A stretch of 50,932 nucleotides of DNA from Actinomycetota bacterium (lineage in GTDB: Bacteria; Actinomycetota; Acidimicrobiia; Acidimicrobiales; JAJPHE01): contig DAHUYE010000054.1 of the NCBI GenBank assembly GCA_027315345.1, positions 1-50,932 on the forward strand, read 5' to 3'. Each line of letters begins with the position of its first letter. Positions within the stretch are counted from its first letter, which is position 1. Made by a program: the position numbers and the translations under genes. Of this stretch, positions 16,214 through 24,432 are shown in pieces. The notes under the pieces are model-generated. The model worked only from the letters and a program-made list of their open reading frames with translations. It was not told where the DNA came from and searched no databases.

Positions 16214-17449
16214 GTGCTACCAACCAGGCTCGTGGCTACACCTCCGGTCATCGATCTTCTCTCCCCGGTCTCCTTCGCCGACGGCCAACCCCATGAACAG
16301 TTCCGCTGGCTGAGGGAGAACGACCCCGTCCACTGGCATGAGGAACCAGGCGGCGGACCGGGCTTCTGGGCCGTCACCCGCCACGAGGACGTCCGTCGGG
16401 TCGGCCGCGACCCGGTCAGCTTCTCCTCGGAGCCGACCATCTTGATCCCCGATGACAGCGGCATCGACATGGGCGGCCACCGGATGATGCTGATGATGGA
16501 TCCACCGACCCACACCGGCTACCGCCACCTGGTCATCCCCGACTTCCTACCCCGGGCGGTCAAAGAGATGATTCCCAGGATCGACGCCCTGGCCACGGCC
16601 ATCATCGACGACGTCATCACCAGAGGAGAGTGCGACCTGGTCGAGGAGGTGGCCGGCCTGATGCCCTCCTACGTGATAGCCGAGATGCTCGGCATCCCCC
16701 GCTCCGACGGGGTGGAGCTCTACCGGCTGACCGAGACCATCCACGCCGCACCGGAGAGCCAGCCCCCCGGAGCGGGCATTCAGGCCGTGGCCTCCATGTT
16801 CAGTTACGCCCACCAGGTCTGGGAGGAGAAGCGCAGCCGGCCCGCTGATGATCTGGCCTCGCGCCTCGCCCACGGAGAGGTCGAGGGGCGCCCCTTGGAC
16901 GAGATCGACTTCAACCTCTTCTTCCTGCTCCTGGTCGACGCCGGGGGCGACACGACCCGGAACCTGGTGGCGGCCGGGACGCTTGCTCTCCTGGAACATC
17001 CGGCCCAGTTGGAGTCCCTGCGTTCCGATCTGGACGGCTCGCTCGACTCGGCCGTCGAGGAGCTGCTTCGTTGGGTGAGCCCGGTGATCTACATGCGCCG
17101 GACGGCCACCGCCGACCTCACCATCGGCCACACCGAGGTGTCGGCCGGGGACAAGGTCGTCATGTACTACGGCTCGGCCAACCGGGACGAGTCTGCCTTC
17201 ACCAATCCGGACCGCCTGGATATCCACCGACGCCCCAACGACCACGTGGCCTTCGGCGGGGGCGGGCCCCATTTCTGCCTCGGGGCCCGGATCGGGCGGG
17301 CCGAGATCCGATCGGTGATGACCGAGGTGCTGACCCGTCTGGTCGACCTGGAGCCGGCTGGGCCGGTGGAGTGGCTCCCGTCCAATTTCATCTCCGGACC
17401 CAAGCACCTTCCGGTCCGGTTCCGGCCCGGCGCGCCGTCCCTGGGCTGA
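16214..17449 (+). CDS. Cytochrome P450 monooxygenase
   Basis: This 411-residue soluble bacterial P450 would insert one oxygen atom from O2 into an organic substrate using electrons from a separate ferredoxin and reductase, none of which is adjacent. The I-helix oxygen-binding motif AGGDTT is at 243-248, the ExxR pair is in EELLRW, and the heme-thiolate loop FGGGGPHFCLG places the iron ligand at C355. Length and N terminus (SPVSFADG, FRWLRENDPVHW) fit the CYP1xx actinobacterial families; the subfamily and substrate are not predictable. The start is a GTG. It may share a transcript with the NHL-like gene upstream and is convergent with the S9 peptidase. Confidence 0.93.
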   Translation: MLPTRLVATPPVIDLLSPVSFADGQPHEQFRWLRENDPVHWHEEPGGGPGFWAVTRHEDVRRVGRDPVSFSSEPTILIPDDSGIDMGGHRMMLMMDPPTHTGYRHLVIPDFLPRAVKEMIPRIDALATAIIDDVITRGECDLVEEVAGLMPSYVIAEMLGIPRSDGVELYRLTETIHAAPESQPPGAGIQAVASMFSYAHQVWEEKRSRPADDLASRLAHGEVEGRPLDEIDFNLFFLLLVDAGGDTTRNLVAAGTLALLEHPAQLESLRSDLDGSLDSAVEELLRWVSPVIYMRRTATADLTIGHTEVSAGDKVVMYYGSANRDESAFTNPDRLDIHRRPNDHVAFGGGGPHFCLGARIGRAEIRSVMTEVLTRLVDLEPAGPVEWLPSNFISGPKHLPVRFRPGAPSLG

Positions 17450-17456
17450 CGGTCTA

Positions 17457-17489
17457 CGGTCGGGTCGCTTGGGCAATCGCCCCCGACCG
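17457..17489. terminator. Hairpin between convergent genes
   Basis: CGGTCGGG (17457-17464) pairs with CCCGACCG (17482-17489), with a smaller GGGC/GCCC helix inside the loop. It lies in the 54-base gap between the convergent P450 and S9 peptidase genes. No T-run follows on either strand, so termination is inferred from position and stem only. Confidence 0.45.
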
Positions 17490-17503
17490 GGCCGCCGGGC
17501 TGG

Positions 17504-19381
17504 TCAACTCGAGGACCGCCCGCCCAGGTGGCGAGCCAGGAAAGTCTCCATCGCCCGGTAGAGGTCAAGACGGTTCTCCGGGTTCTGGAAGCCGTGGCCC
17601 TCATCGTCCTTGCAGATGTAGTCGACTTCGACGCCCCGCTCCCTAAGAGCGGCCACGATGTTGTCCGACTCCAGCTTGGTGACCCGGGGATCGTTGGCTC
17701 CCTGGACCACCAGGAGAGGGGTCCGGATACGGTCAACCAGGGAAATGGGCGAACGGGCCAGCAGGTCGGCCACCACGTCCTCGTTGGGCTCCTCCTCGGT
17801 ACCCGGATCCCCGCAGTAGCGGAACCAGGAGCCGGCCAGCATCGGTCGCCAGTAGTCGGGGAAGGAGCGGATCAGGGTCACCAGGCTGGACGGACCGACA
17901 TAGTCGACGGCGGCGGCAAAGACATCCGGGGTGAAGGTGACCCCCACCAAGGTGGCGTAGCCCCCGTAGGAGCCACCGTAGATCCCCACCCGGCTGCGAT
18001 CGGCATAGCCCTGCCCGATGGCCCATTCCACCGCATCGATCAGATCATCGTGCATGCGTCCGGAGAACTCATGCTCGGCGGCGTGCTCAAACGCCTTGCC
18101 GAATCCGTGGGATCCCCGGTAGTTCACCTGCAGGACGGCGTAGCCCCGGTTGGCCAGGAACTGCGCTTCCGGGTCATAACCCCACTGGTCGCGAGCCCAG
18201 GGCCCGCCGTGGACCAGGAGGACCATGGGCAGCCCGACCGGCTCGATGCCGATGGGCAAGGTGAGGTAGGACCACAGGCGTAGGCCGTCACGGGAGGTGA
18301 CGGTGACAGGGGTCATCGGGGCCAACTGGGCCGGATCGAGCTTGGGGCGGGGCCGGAACAGGAACTGGCTCTCCCCGGTGGCGTGGTCGATGAAGTAGGT
18401 GACGCCCGGCTCCCGGTCATCATCGAAGGTGACCACCCATCGTTCTTCGGACAGATCCATGGAGACCGAGGCCAGATCCCCGGAATGGAGAGCCTCGGCC
18501 CGCTTCCACCGCTGTTCAAGCTCGGGGTCGAAAAAGTGCATGACCCGGCGGTCCCGCAGGTAGGCGGCGGCCTGGAGCTCACCGGTGCGGTCACTGGCGA
18601 CCAGATCGGCCAGATCGGCCAGCTCATCGTGGTCGACCAGCGTCTGGTCCCCCGAGTCGACGTCAACCGTCACCACGCCCATGGTGTCCAGGCCTTCGGC
18701 CGTGCCCACCCACACCGAGGCTCCGTCCGGTGTGAAGCCCACCACCACCCCGCTGTCCTCGTTGCTGTATACCCGCAGGGTCCGGAAGGGACCTTCGGCG
18801 GTGTCGCGGACCAGGATCTCGGAGTCGCCCTCCGGGGTCTGGGCGGTGGCGGCCCGGACGGCACCGTGAAAGTCGGCCGTCCAGCCGGCCACGTTGCCCG
18901 GGTTCTTGGCCACCAGCTCGAGTTCGCCCGAGTCCAGGTCCAGCCGGTACGCATCGAAGAGCTGAGGATTCTCCCGGTTGAGGGCGATGGTGGCCTGGCC
19001 CGGCTCAGAGCGGGGCAGGTCGACCATCATCACCCGGACGTTTTCGAACGGAGTCAGATCCCGGGACGGGGCTGTCGGGTCGGCCACCTCGGCCGCCCAC
19101 AGGTGGAAGTTCTCGTCTCCGCCGTTGTCCTGCAGGTAGAGAATCCACCTCGAGTCCCGGCTCCACCAGTACTGGAGGATGCCCCGGGTGTGGTCGTGGG
19201 TGACACAGACGTCGTCATCCCGGCCCAGGGTCCTGACCCAGACGTTGAGGCGATTCGACTCTGGAGCCAGGTAGGAGATCCGGGTGCCGTCGGGGGAGAT
19301 CTGAGCCCCGGCCCGCTCCGGGTTCTCGAAGAAGTCCTCGACCGGGATGAGGGGGGGCAGAGCTCTGTTGATATCGGTCAT
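17504..19381 (-). CDS. S9 family (prolyl oligopeptidase-type) serine peptidase
   Basis: This 625-residue protein has an N-terminal propeller region (about 25-360, with GTRISYLAP and SRDSRWILY blades) and a C-terminal alpha/beta hydrolase domain. The nucleophile motif GGSYGGY lies near 470, the Asp is in QGANDPRV near 564 and the His in DEGHGF near 594. HGGPWARDQWG and NYRGSHGFG are the usual S9 oxyanion and strand landmarks. It resembles acylaminoacyl-peptidase-like S9C enzymes, which cut short peptides. No signal peptide is seen, so it is probably cytosolic. It starts 5 bases after the last lipoprotein gene, as the final gene of the ten-gene minus-strand operon. Confidence 0.92.
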   Translation of the reverse strand: MTDINRALPPLIPVEDFFENPERAGAQISPDGTRISYLAPESNRLNVWVRTLGRDDDVCVTHDHTRGILQYWWSRDSRWILYLQDNGGDENFHLWAAEVADPTAPSRDLTPFENVRVMMVDLPRSEPGQATIALNRENPQLFDAYRLDLDSGELELVAKNPGNVAGWTADFHGAVRAATAQTPEGDSEILVRDTAEGPFRTLRVYSNEDSGVVVGFTPDGASVWVGTAEGLDTMGVVTVDVDSGDQTLVDHDELADLADLVASDRTGELQAAAYLRDRRVMHFFDPELEQRWKRAEALHSGDLASVSMDLSEERWVVTFDDDREPGVTYFIDHATGESQFLFRPRPKLDPAQLAPMTPVTVTSRDGLRLWSYLTLPIGIEPVGLPMVLLVHGGPWARDQWGYDPEAQFLANRGYAVLQVNYRGSHGFGKAFEHAAEHEFSGRMHDDLIDAVEWAIGQGYADRSRVGIYGGSYGGYATLVGVTFTPDVFAAAVDYVGPSSLVTLIRSFPDYWRPMLAGSWFRYCGDPGTEEEPNEDVVADLLARSPISLVDRIRTPLLVVQGANDPRVTKLESDNIVAALRERGVEVDYICKDDEGHGFQNPENRLDLYRAMETFLARHLGGRSSS

Positions 19382-19386
19382 TTCAC

Positions 19387-20427
19387 TCAGCTCGGATGAA
19401 GAAACGAGAGCTTGGCGGGAACAGCCCCGGAAGGAATCGCGATCGAGGTGCCGCGGGGCAACGGCTCGACCACCAACGTCTCCTGTCTGACCAGGAAGGG
19501 CAAGGTGCCCGTCTGAATGCTCAGGCGTTGAATGGCTGTTTGGGCGAATGCCTCTTGTCCCTCCCGAGAGAGGTTCTTGGGAAGGGATAGGTGGTAATTG
19601 TTCACCAACTGTTGCAGCTGATCGATGGGGTCCGTGGTTAGCCGTATCTCGACAACCATCCCGTTCTTCACGTAGATGGCGATTTTGGTGAAGTTGGATA
19701 TGGTTGGCGGAGCCGGAACGGCGCCGGGGCTGGCCGTCTGCACCACGGGCAGGGGTTGTTCGTATACGTCGTAGCGGGTGATCCCCGATCCCTTGAGCGG
19801 CGCTGGAAAGGGGTCGTCAGTAGGCTTGTAAACAGGAGTGACATCGTCGGCCCGGTATTGGCGGACCTCGGGGGGAGGGGCCAGGCTGATCAGATTGTTG
19901 ACGTCCGAGAGGAACAGCAGGGCCTGATCGAACGGGTCGTCCTTGTACTCCTGGACCTCCTGGCCGACGGTCGGAACACTGGGCGCCCCCGTCGTATCCA
20001 CCACCCAGTGATGCGCCAGGAGGGCGGCCCCGGCCAGTTGGGCGGAAGGGATAGTCACGTTTGCGCGCTGAGTCGACCAATAGCGCGCCACCGCAGCTGG
20101 ATCGAGAATCCGGTCGGCAACGGCATCGTCCTTGACTACCTCCTCCCACGCCGGCACGCCGTTAGCGACATAGAGAAGGTGGTAGCGGTAAGCGTCGGCA
20201 TACTGTCCGCTTACCGTCTGAGTAAGGCTCAGTTCCTGATCCGTCCAGACAAACTGCATGGACGTAGCCATGGTCCGGGTTATATCTGCATGCAACTCCG
20301 TCGCCAGCGTATCCGGGGATTGGCATGATGAGATGAAGACGGCAGCCAGGACGAGGGCAACGAACTGGTGGAGCCGGGACCGGCGCAGGGCATCGGACCA
20401 GGGGCCGAGAACGGTGAACATCCTCAC
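19387..20427 (-). CDS. Predicted lipoprotein of unknown function (346 residues)
   Basis: A signal peptide ends in a lipobox at C35 (ISSC), so it should be a membrane-attached extracytoplasmic protein. I recognise no family. The mature part has a segment around residues 45-110 rich in alternating hydrophobic and polar residues (SLTQTVSGQYADAYRYHLLY) that could be a LolA/LppX-like beta sheet, and later ISNFTKIAIYVKNGMVVEIRL, which also looks like strands. LppX/LprG-type lipid carriers have such folds, but this is only a suggestion. It follows the 168-residue lipoprotein with a 4-base overlap and precedes the S9 peptidase. Confidence 0.75.
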   Translation of the reverse strand: MRMFTVLGPWSDALRRSRLHQFVALVLAAVFISSCQSPDTLATELHADITRTMATSMQFVWTDQELSLTQTVSGQYADAYRYHLLYVANGVPAWEEVVKDDAVADRILDPAAVARYWSTQRANVTIPSAQLAGAALLAHHWVVDTTGAPSVPTVGQEVQEYKDDPFDQALLFLSDVNNLISLAPPPEVRQYRADDVTPVYKPTDDPFPAPLKGSGITRYDVYEQPLPVVQTASPGAVPAPPTISNFTKIAIYVKNGMVVEIRLTTDPIDQLQQLVNNYHLSLPKNLSREGQEAFAQTAIQRLSIQTGTLPFLVRQETLVVEPLPRGTSIAIPSGAVPAKLSFLHPS

Positions 20428-20930
20428 GATAGATGCACCCCGAGCGTCGCCTCCAAGAGAGCTCTGGGGGTCGAGTATTGCGACCGCGTCGTCAGAATGA
20501 ACAGAACTCGACCGTCAAACCAGGTCGACGTGGCCGAGCCGATGCCACTGGCGAGGTAGACAGAGTGACCGGACAATCTGACCTCGCTGGGAATGCCACC
20601 CGTGACCTGGTTGACAAGACTTAACCGGAACCCAGCCGTGTTAGGTGTAGATGGCACAAGCTCAATCACTTCCAGCGTCGCCTCCACCAGCTGCGACTGG
20701 CGAAGGCTGTAGAACCCCACGGCCCGGGCGTAGCTACCATCGGCGTGGGAAACGGCTGCTTTGTCGCTCTCCGGCTGGACGCGCAATCCGTTCAAGGTGG
20801 CTGGCAGCGCCGAGGCCGGGATGTCCCCGATGCGGACCGCGGCCGTCGTCTTGATGGGCACAGAGGTATGTCCGCACGAGGCGATCGCCAGACCCCCGAG
20901 TCCCACTAGGACCGCCCTGAAGCACTTCAA
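20424..20930 (-). CDS. Predicted lipoprotein of unknown function (168 residues)
   Basis: A short signal peptide ends in a lipobox at C19 (IASC). The mature domain of about 150 residues has no motif I know. It looks beta-rich (VRLSGHSVYLASG, TSTWFDGRVLFILTTRS) and contains no cysteines after the lipobox. It starts in a 4-base overlap with the cupredoxin-like gene and ends in a 4-base overlap with the next lipoprotein gene, so all three are made together and probably act together at the outer face of the membrane. Confidence 0.75.
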   Translation of the reverse strand: MKCFRAVLVGLGGLAIASCGHTSVPIKTTAAVRIGDIPASALPATLNGLRVQPESDKAAVSHADGSYARAVGFYSLRQSQLVEATLEVIELVPSTPNTAGFRLSLVNQVTGGIPSEVRLSGHSVYLASGIGSATSTWFDGRVLFILTTRSQYSTPRALLEATLGVHLS

Positions 20931-21466
20931 CGGGCAGCTACTTCCAAAGTTCCGGTCGCATAAGGCCGAGTCCCGTCGGCATAATCGTGCCGTCCCGCAG
21001 TGTTAGCCACCCAGGTCCAGCTTCCACCGGGTGGAATGGAGGGCGACGTGAAGGCGCCATCGGTGGCCACTACCGAATGCGGCTTCGAATCCGAGTTGAT
21101 CCACTCCACACTCGTTCCCTGGTAAACGGCGACGTCGGTGGGAGCAAAGGCTGGCTGACCGGAGGTGTCACCGTTGATGTGGATCACATAAACGCTGGCG
21201 ACAGTGGTAACAGTGCGCGCTGCCGTGGTGGGGGGTGATGTTGTAGTGACGGCTCGAGCTGGGGAGGTCGTGGTGGGAGGCGCTGAGGTTGGCGTGATGG
21301 CCGTAGTGCTGGTGGTCGAGCCCAGGCTCAAATTCCCCGCCCCACCGCTACCATGGAGGTTCACTCCCGATCCGACGGAGTTCGAACCTCCGCATGCGGC
21401 TAAGCCGATGGCCAGTAGGACCGTGGTCAGGACTTTGATAGCAGCTCTGCCCTTAGTTGTGATCAC
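20927..21466 (-). CDS. Cupredoxin-like lipoprotein with degenerate copper site
   Basis: This 179-residue protein has a lipobox at C25 (LAAC), a long Ser/Thr/Pro linker (about 48-88) and a plastocyanin/azurin-like domain (about 90-178). The domain has FAPTDVAVYQGTSVEW, the first copper-ligand position H130 (SKPHS) and the closing strand TGTLEV. In copper-binding relatives the last loop reads Y-x-C-x-x-H-P; here it reads Y162-A-D-G-T-R-P168, so the Cys is D164 and the His is R167. Type 1 copper binding and electron transfer are therefore unlikely. A ligand-binding or structural role beside the transporter is inferred. It overlaps both neighbours by 4 bases. Confidence 0.75.
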   Translation of the reverse strand: MITTKGRAAIKVLTTVLLAIGLAACGGSNSVGSGVNLHGSGGAGNLSLGSTTSTTAITPTSAPPTTTSPARAVTTTSPPTTAARTVTTVASVYVIHINGDTSGQPAFAPTDVAVYQGTSVEWINSDSKPHSVVATDGAFTSPSIPPGGSWTWVANTAGRHDYADGTRPYATGTLEVAAR

Positions 21467-24432
21467 ACGAGACTCCCAGAACGACGGGTGGCGGCGGTTG
21501 AAGTACCCAAATAGGCGGCCACGACGCGACTATCGGCCAGCACCACATCGGGTCGGTCCTGAAGCAGGATCCGTCCCTGATCCATAGCTATCAGTTGATC
21601 AGACACCGCTGATATCAGAGGCATGTCGTGCTCAATGATCATCATCGAACAGCCCGTGTCCCGGCGCACCTGCAGGAGAACCGGCCCCAGGGCTTCCGCT
21701 TCAGCCTGGGCGATTCCAGCCGACGGCTCGTCCAGTAACACGACATGGGGCTCAGCGGCCATCACGCAGCCGAGGTCAAGAATCCGCCGGAGGCCCGTCG
21801 ACAGCTCACCGACCAGCTTGTACTGATGACGGCCCAGGCCAAGGCTCTCCAGAAGCGTCGCGGCCCTCTGGCGAGCCCGAGTCTCGCTGCGCCGGGCGCT
21901 GGGCCACGACAGCCCATGCAGAACGGCGGATTTGACCGCCACCTGCTGCTCCAGCGCCACCAGCAACGTCTCCTCGACCGTCAGCGACGGATAGAGGCGG
22001 GCATCTTGGAACCGACGCAGCAGGCCGAGACGAGCCCGGGCATCGGCGGGCAGTTCGGTGACGTCCGTTCCCTCCAGCCAGACCTGACCGGAATCGGCTG
22101 AAACGAGACCGGACAGGAGGTCGAAGAGTGTTGTCTTCCCGGAACCGTTCGGACCGATAATACCCAGGACGGCTCCGTCTCGGAGCTCGAAGCTGACATC
22201 CTCCAGCGCTCGCACACCTCCGAATGCCTTAGCGATCCCCCGCGCCTCCAGGACCACACGAGCCTCAGCCATCGCCGCCGTCCGCCGGGCCTCCTCGGTT
22301 GCCACCAGAGCGCCGACGGCTGCTTTCGGCGCCGTCGCGGGCCTGCCCCGGCCCCCCGCTCCCTGGACGAACACCGAGCGTAGGACGTCCGGACGATTGA
22401 GCAAATCGGTAGACGGTCCCTCAAACTGAACTTCGCCCTTCTCCAGGAATACCGCGCGGTGAGCCAACTGAAGGGCCACGTTGATGGACTGTTCCACGAC
22501 GATGATGGTTACTCCCTGAGCGCGGATGGCCTCGATGGCCTCGATGAGCATCCCGACCACGGCCGGAGCCAGACCCAGTGAGAGCTCGTCGATCAGGAGC
22601 AGCTTGGGCCGTAGCACCATGGCCTGGGCCAGCGAAAGCATTTGCTGCTCACCTCCGGACAGGGTACCGGCGGCCACATCGACTCGATCTCTCAGCACAG
22701 GAAAGAGATCCAGCGAGCGATTCATTACCTCTAGGGCCTCGTCCGGAGGGAGCAGCCAAGTTGACAGCCTCAGATTGTCCCGAACTGACATGGCTGGAAA
22801 CACGCCTCGACCACCTGGCATGTGGACGACTCCTCGAGCGGCGATCTCGTGGGGTGGCATATGGGTTATGTCCCGGCCTTCGAAGACGATCGACCCGCCC
22901 GAGGCTTCCGTAATTCCACTGATCGCCCTCAGGAGAGTCGACTTGCCTGCCCCGTTCGTGCCCAGGAGTGCGACCACTTCCCCCTGCTCGACATCGAAGT
23001 CGAGGTTGAAGATCACCTGGTTGGACTCGTAGCCCACGTCGACACCCCGGCAGACGAGCATCTTGGCCCGCCCGGAGTCCCGAGCCTGTCGGTACTCCTC
23101 CGCCGCCACACCGCCAGCCATAATGGTCCGGCGGTCCAACTCGAAGAGAGAACCAGAGCTCGCGTAGAGGATGCCTCCGATTATCGCCGCGGCCGCCGCC
23201 GGCCAGAACGCGCCCGGATATCCGAACTTGAAGAACAGAACTGTGGAGAACCCGAAGCCAACCACGCTGGCCGGCACGTCGGATAGGCCCAGTACCTGCA
23301 GGCCCTGGGTGCGGTTGGCGGAAGGGATGACCTGAGTGGCAATGGCGTTGACCCCCGGGCCGGTCAAGCCGGAGCCGAACCCGAACACGAAGAGCAGCAC
23401 TCCGATAACCCAGAGGGGCGGGGAGAGGGCGTAGGCGGCCCAGGAGAGGGACGTAAGGGCCAGGAAGGCCCCATACACGTACATGACTCGGCCCGGCTCG
23501 CGGGCACTGAGCCGGTCGACCAGCCCGCCTCCGTAGAGGGAGCCGAGAACCGTGCCCAGCCCGGCGATAGAGAAGTAACCCCCCTCGGCCAGGATGCTGA
23601 TCCCGTAGTGATCGGGAAGGAACAACAGCAGGTACAGGCCGGCGGCGGGCGCCACCAGCCCTCCTGCCACTCGGGCCACAAAGATGCGGCGCAGGGTCCG
23701 CACCGCGAAAAAGGTTCTGAAGGCCTCACCGAAGGACTGCGGTGCATCCGGGATCTTGGCCGACTCGTCATCGGCACCGGCATACTTGCGATCAAAGTAG
23801 CCCCGGATCGGTTCCCGAAGCAGGGCTAGTACCAGGGCTCCAGAAAGGGAGATGGCGACCCCGTCGGCCAGGAACGAACGAAACAGCCCCACATACTTGA
23901 ACAGCGCCCCAGCAACCAGTGGGGCAAACACGATGCCGCCCGAGTCCAGGGCGTTGAGGGCGGCAAACGCGCGGCCCCGGTCCAGAACGGGGTAATAGTC
24001 CGCCACCAGGGAGTAGAGCGGCACCCCTCCGAATCCGGCCGAAGCCGTCTGCGCCCCCGCCCGAGGCGCACCCACGGTGGCCGAGGTGCGGCCACGCCCG
24101 GTGATCGACCCGATTGCGCCCCCGAGGATGGTTCCCCATCCGACCATGGGGACACGCCGCACCCGGTCTGCCGCCCAGCCCACCCCCAGGTTGGTGAAGA
24201 TGAGCAGAAGGCGGAGCCCGACCAGAACGGAGATGATGGATGACAGGTTGATGTTGCCTCGGCGGAGGAACTCCGGGCCGGCCAGGTTGAACATCCCCGC
24301 ATCGAACGAGCCGATGAGGATAAGGACGCCCAGCACGAGGACGGGCCGCACCCCATAGGGTGTGCTACGCAACTCACCCATCGCTCGAAGATCCTGAAGA
24401 AGGCGGACTCGGTACCGCCCCGCCTCACTCAC
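21463..24432 (-). CDS. MFS permease fused to LivF- and LivG-type ABC ATPases (copy 1)
   Basis: This 989-residue single frame joins three modules. Residues about 28-430 form a 12-helix major-facilitator-like domain (NLGVGWAADRVRRVPMVGWG is the loop 2-3 region). Residues about 455-700 form a LivF-type ATPase: Walker A GTNGAGKST near 490, signature LSGGEQQ, Walker B LLLIDELSLGLAP. Residues about 730-980 form a LivG-type ATPase: GPNGSGKTT near 760, unusual signature LSTGLRR, Walker B VVLLDEPSAG. LivF and LivG normally form a heterodimer under LivH/LivM, and the fused LivH-LivM gene lies directly upstream with a 4-base overlap. What an MFS domain adds is unknown. The frame is intact throughout, and a second copy exists at 42975-46016. 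Confidence 0.9.
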   Translation of the reverse strand: MSEAGRYRVRLLQDLRAMGELRSTPYGVRPVLVLGVLILIGSFDAGMFNLAGPEFLRRGNINLSSIISVLVGLRLLLIFTNLGVGWAADRVRRVPMVGWGTILGGAIGSITGRGRTSATVGAPRAGAQTASAGFGGVPLYSLVADYYPVLDRGRAFAALNALDSGGIVFAPLVAGALFKYVGLFRSFLADGVAISLSGALVLALLREPIRGYFDRKYAGADDESAKIPDAPQSFGEAFRTFFAVRTLRRIFVARVAGGLVAPAAGLYLLLFLPDHYGISILAEGGYFSIAGLGTVLGSLYGGGLVDRLSAREPGRVMYVYGAFLALTSLSWAAYALSPPLWVIGVLLFVFGFGSGLTGPGVNAIATQVIPSANRTQGLQVLGLSDVPASVVGFGFSTVLFFKFGYPGAFWPAAAAAIIGGILYASSGSLFELDRRTIMAGGVAAEEYRQARDSGRAKMLVCRGVDVGYESNQVIFNLDFDVEQGEVVALLGTNGAGKSTLLRAISGITEASGGSIVFEGRDITHMPPHEIAARGVVHMPGGRGVFPAMSVRDNLRLSTWLLPPDEALEVMNRSLDLFPVLRDRVDVAAGTLSGGEQQMLSLAQAMVLRPKLLLIDELSLGLAPAVVGMLIEAIEAIRAQGVTIIVVEQSINVALQLAHRAVFLEKGEVQFEGPSTDLLNRPDVLRSVFVQGAGGRGRPATAPKAAVGALVATEEARRTAAMAEARVVLEARGIAKAFGGVRALEDVSFELRDGAVLGIIGPNGSGKTTLFDLLSGLVSADSGQVWLEGTDVTELPADARARLGLLRRFQDARLYPSLTVEETLLVALEQQVAVKSAVLHGLSWPSARRSETRARQRAATLLESLGLGRHQYKLVGELSTGLRRILDLGCVMAAEPHVVLLDEPSAGIAQAEAEALGPVLLQVRRDTGCSMMIIEHDMPLISAVSDQLIAMDQGRILLQDRPDVVLADSRVVAAYLGTSTAATRRSGSLV

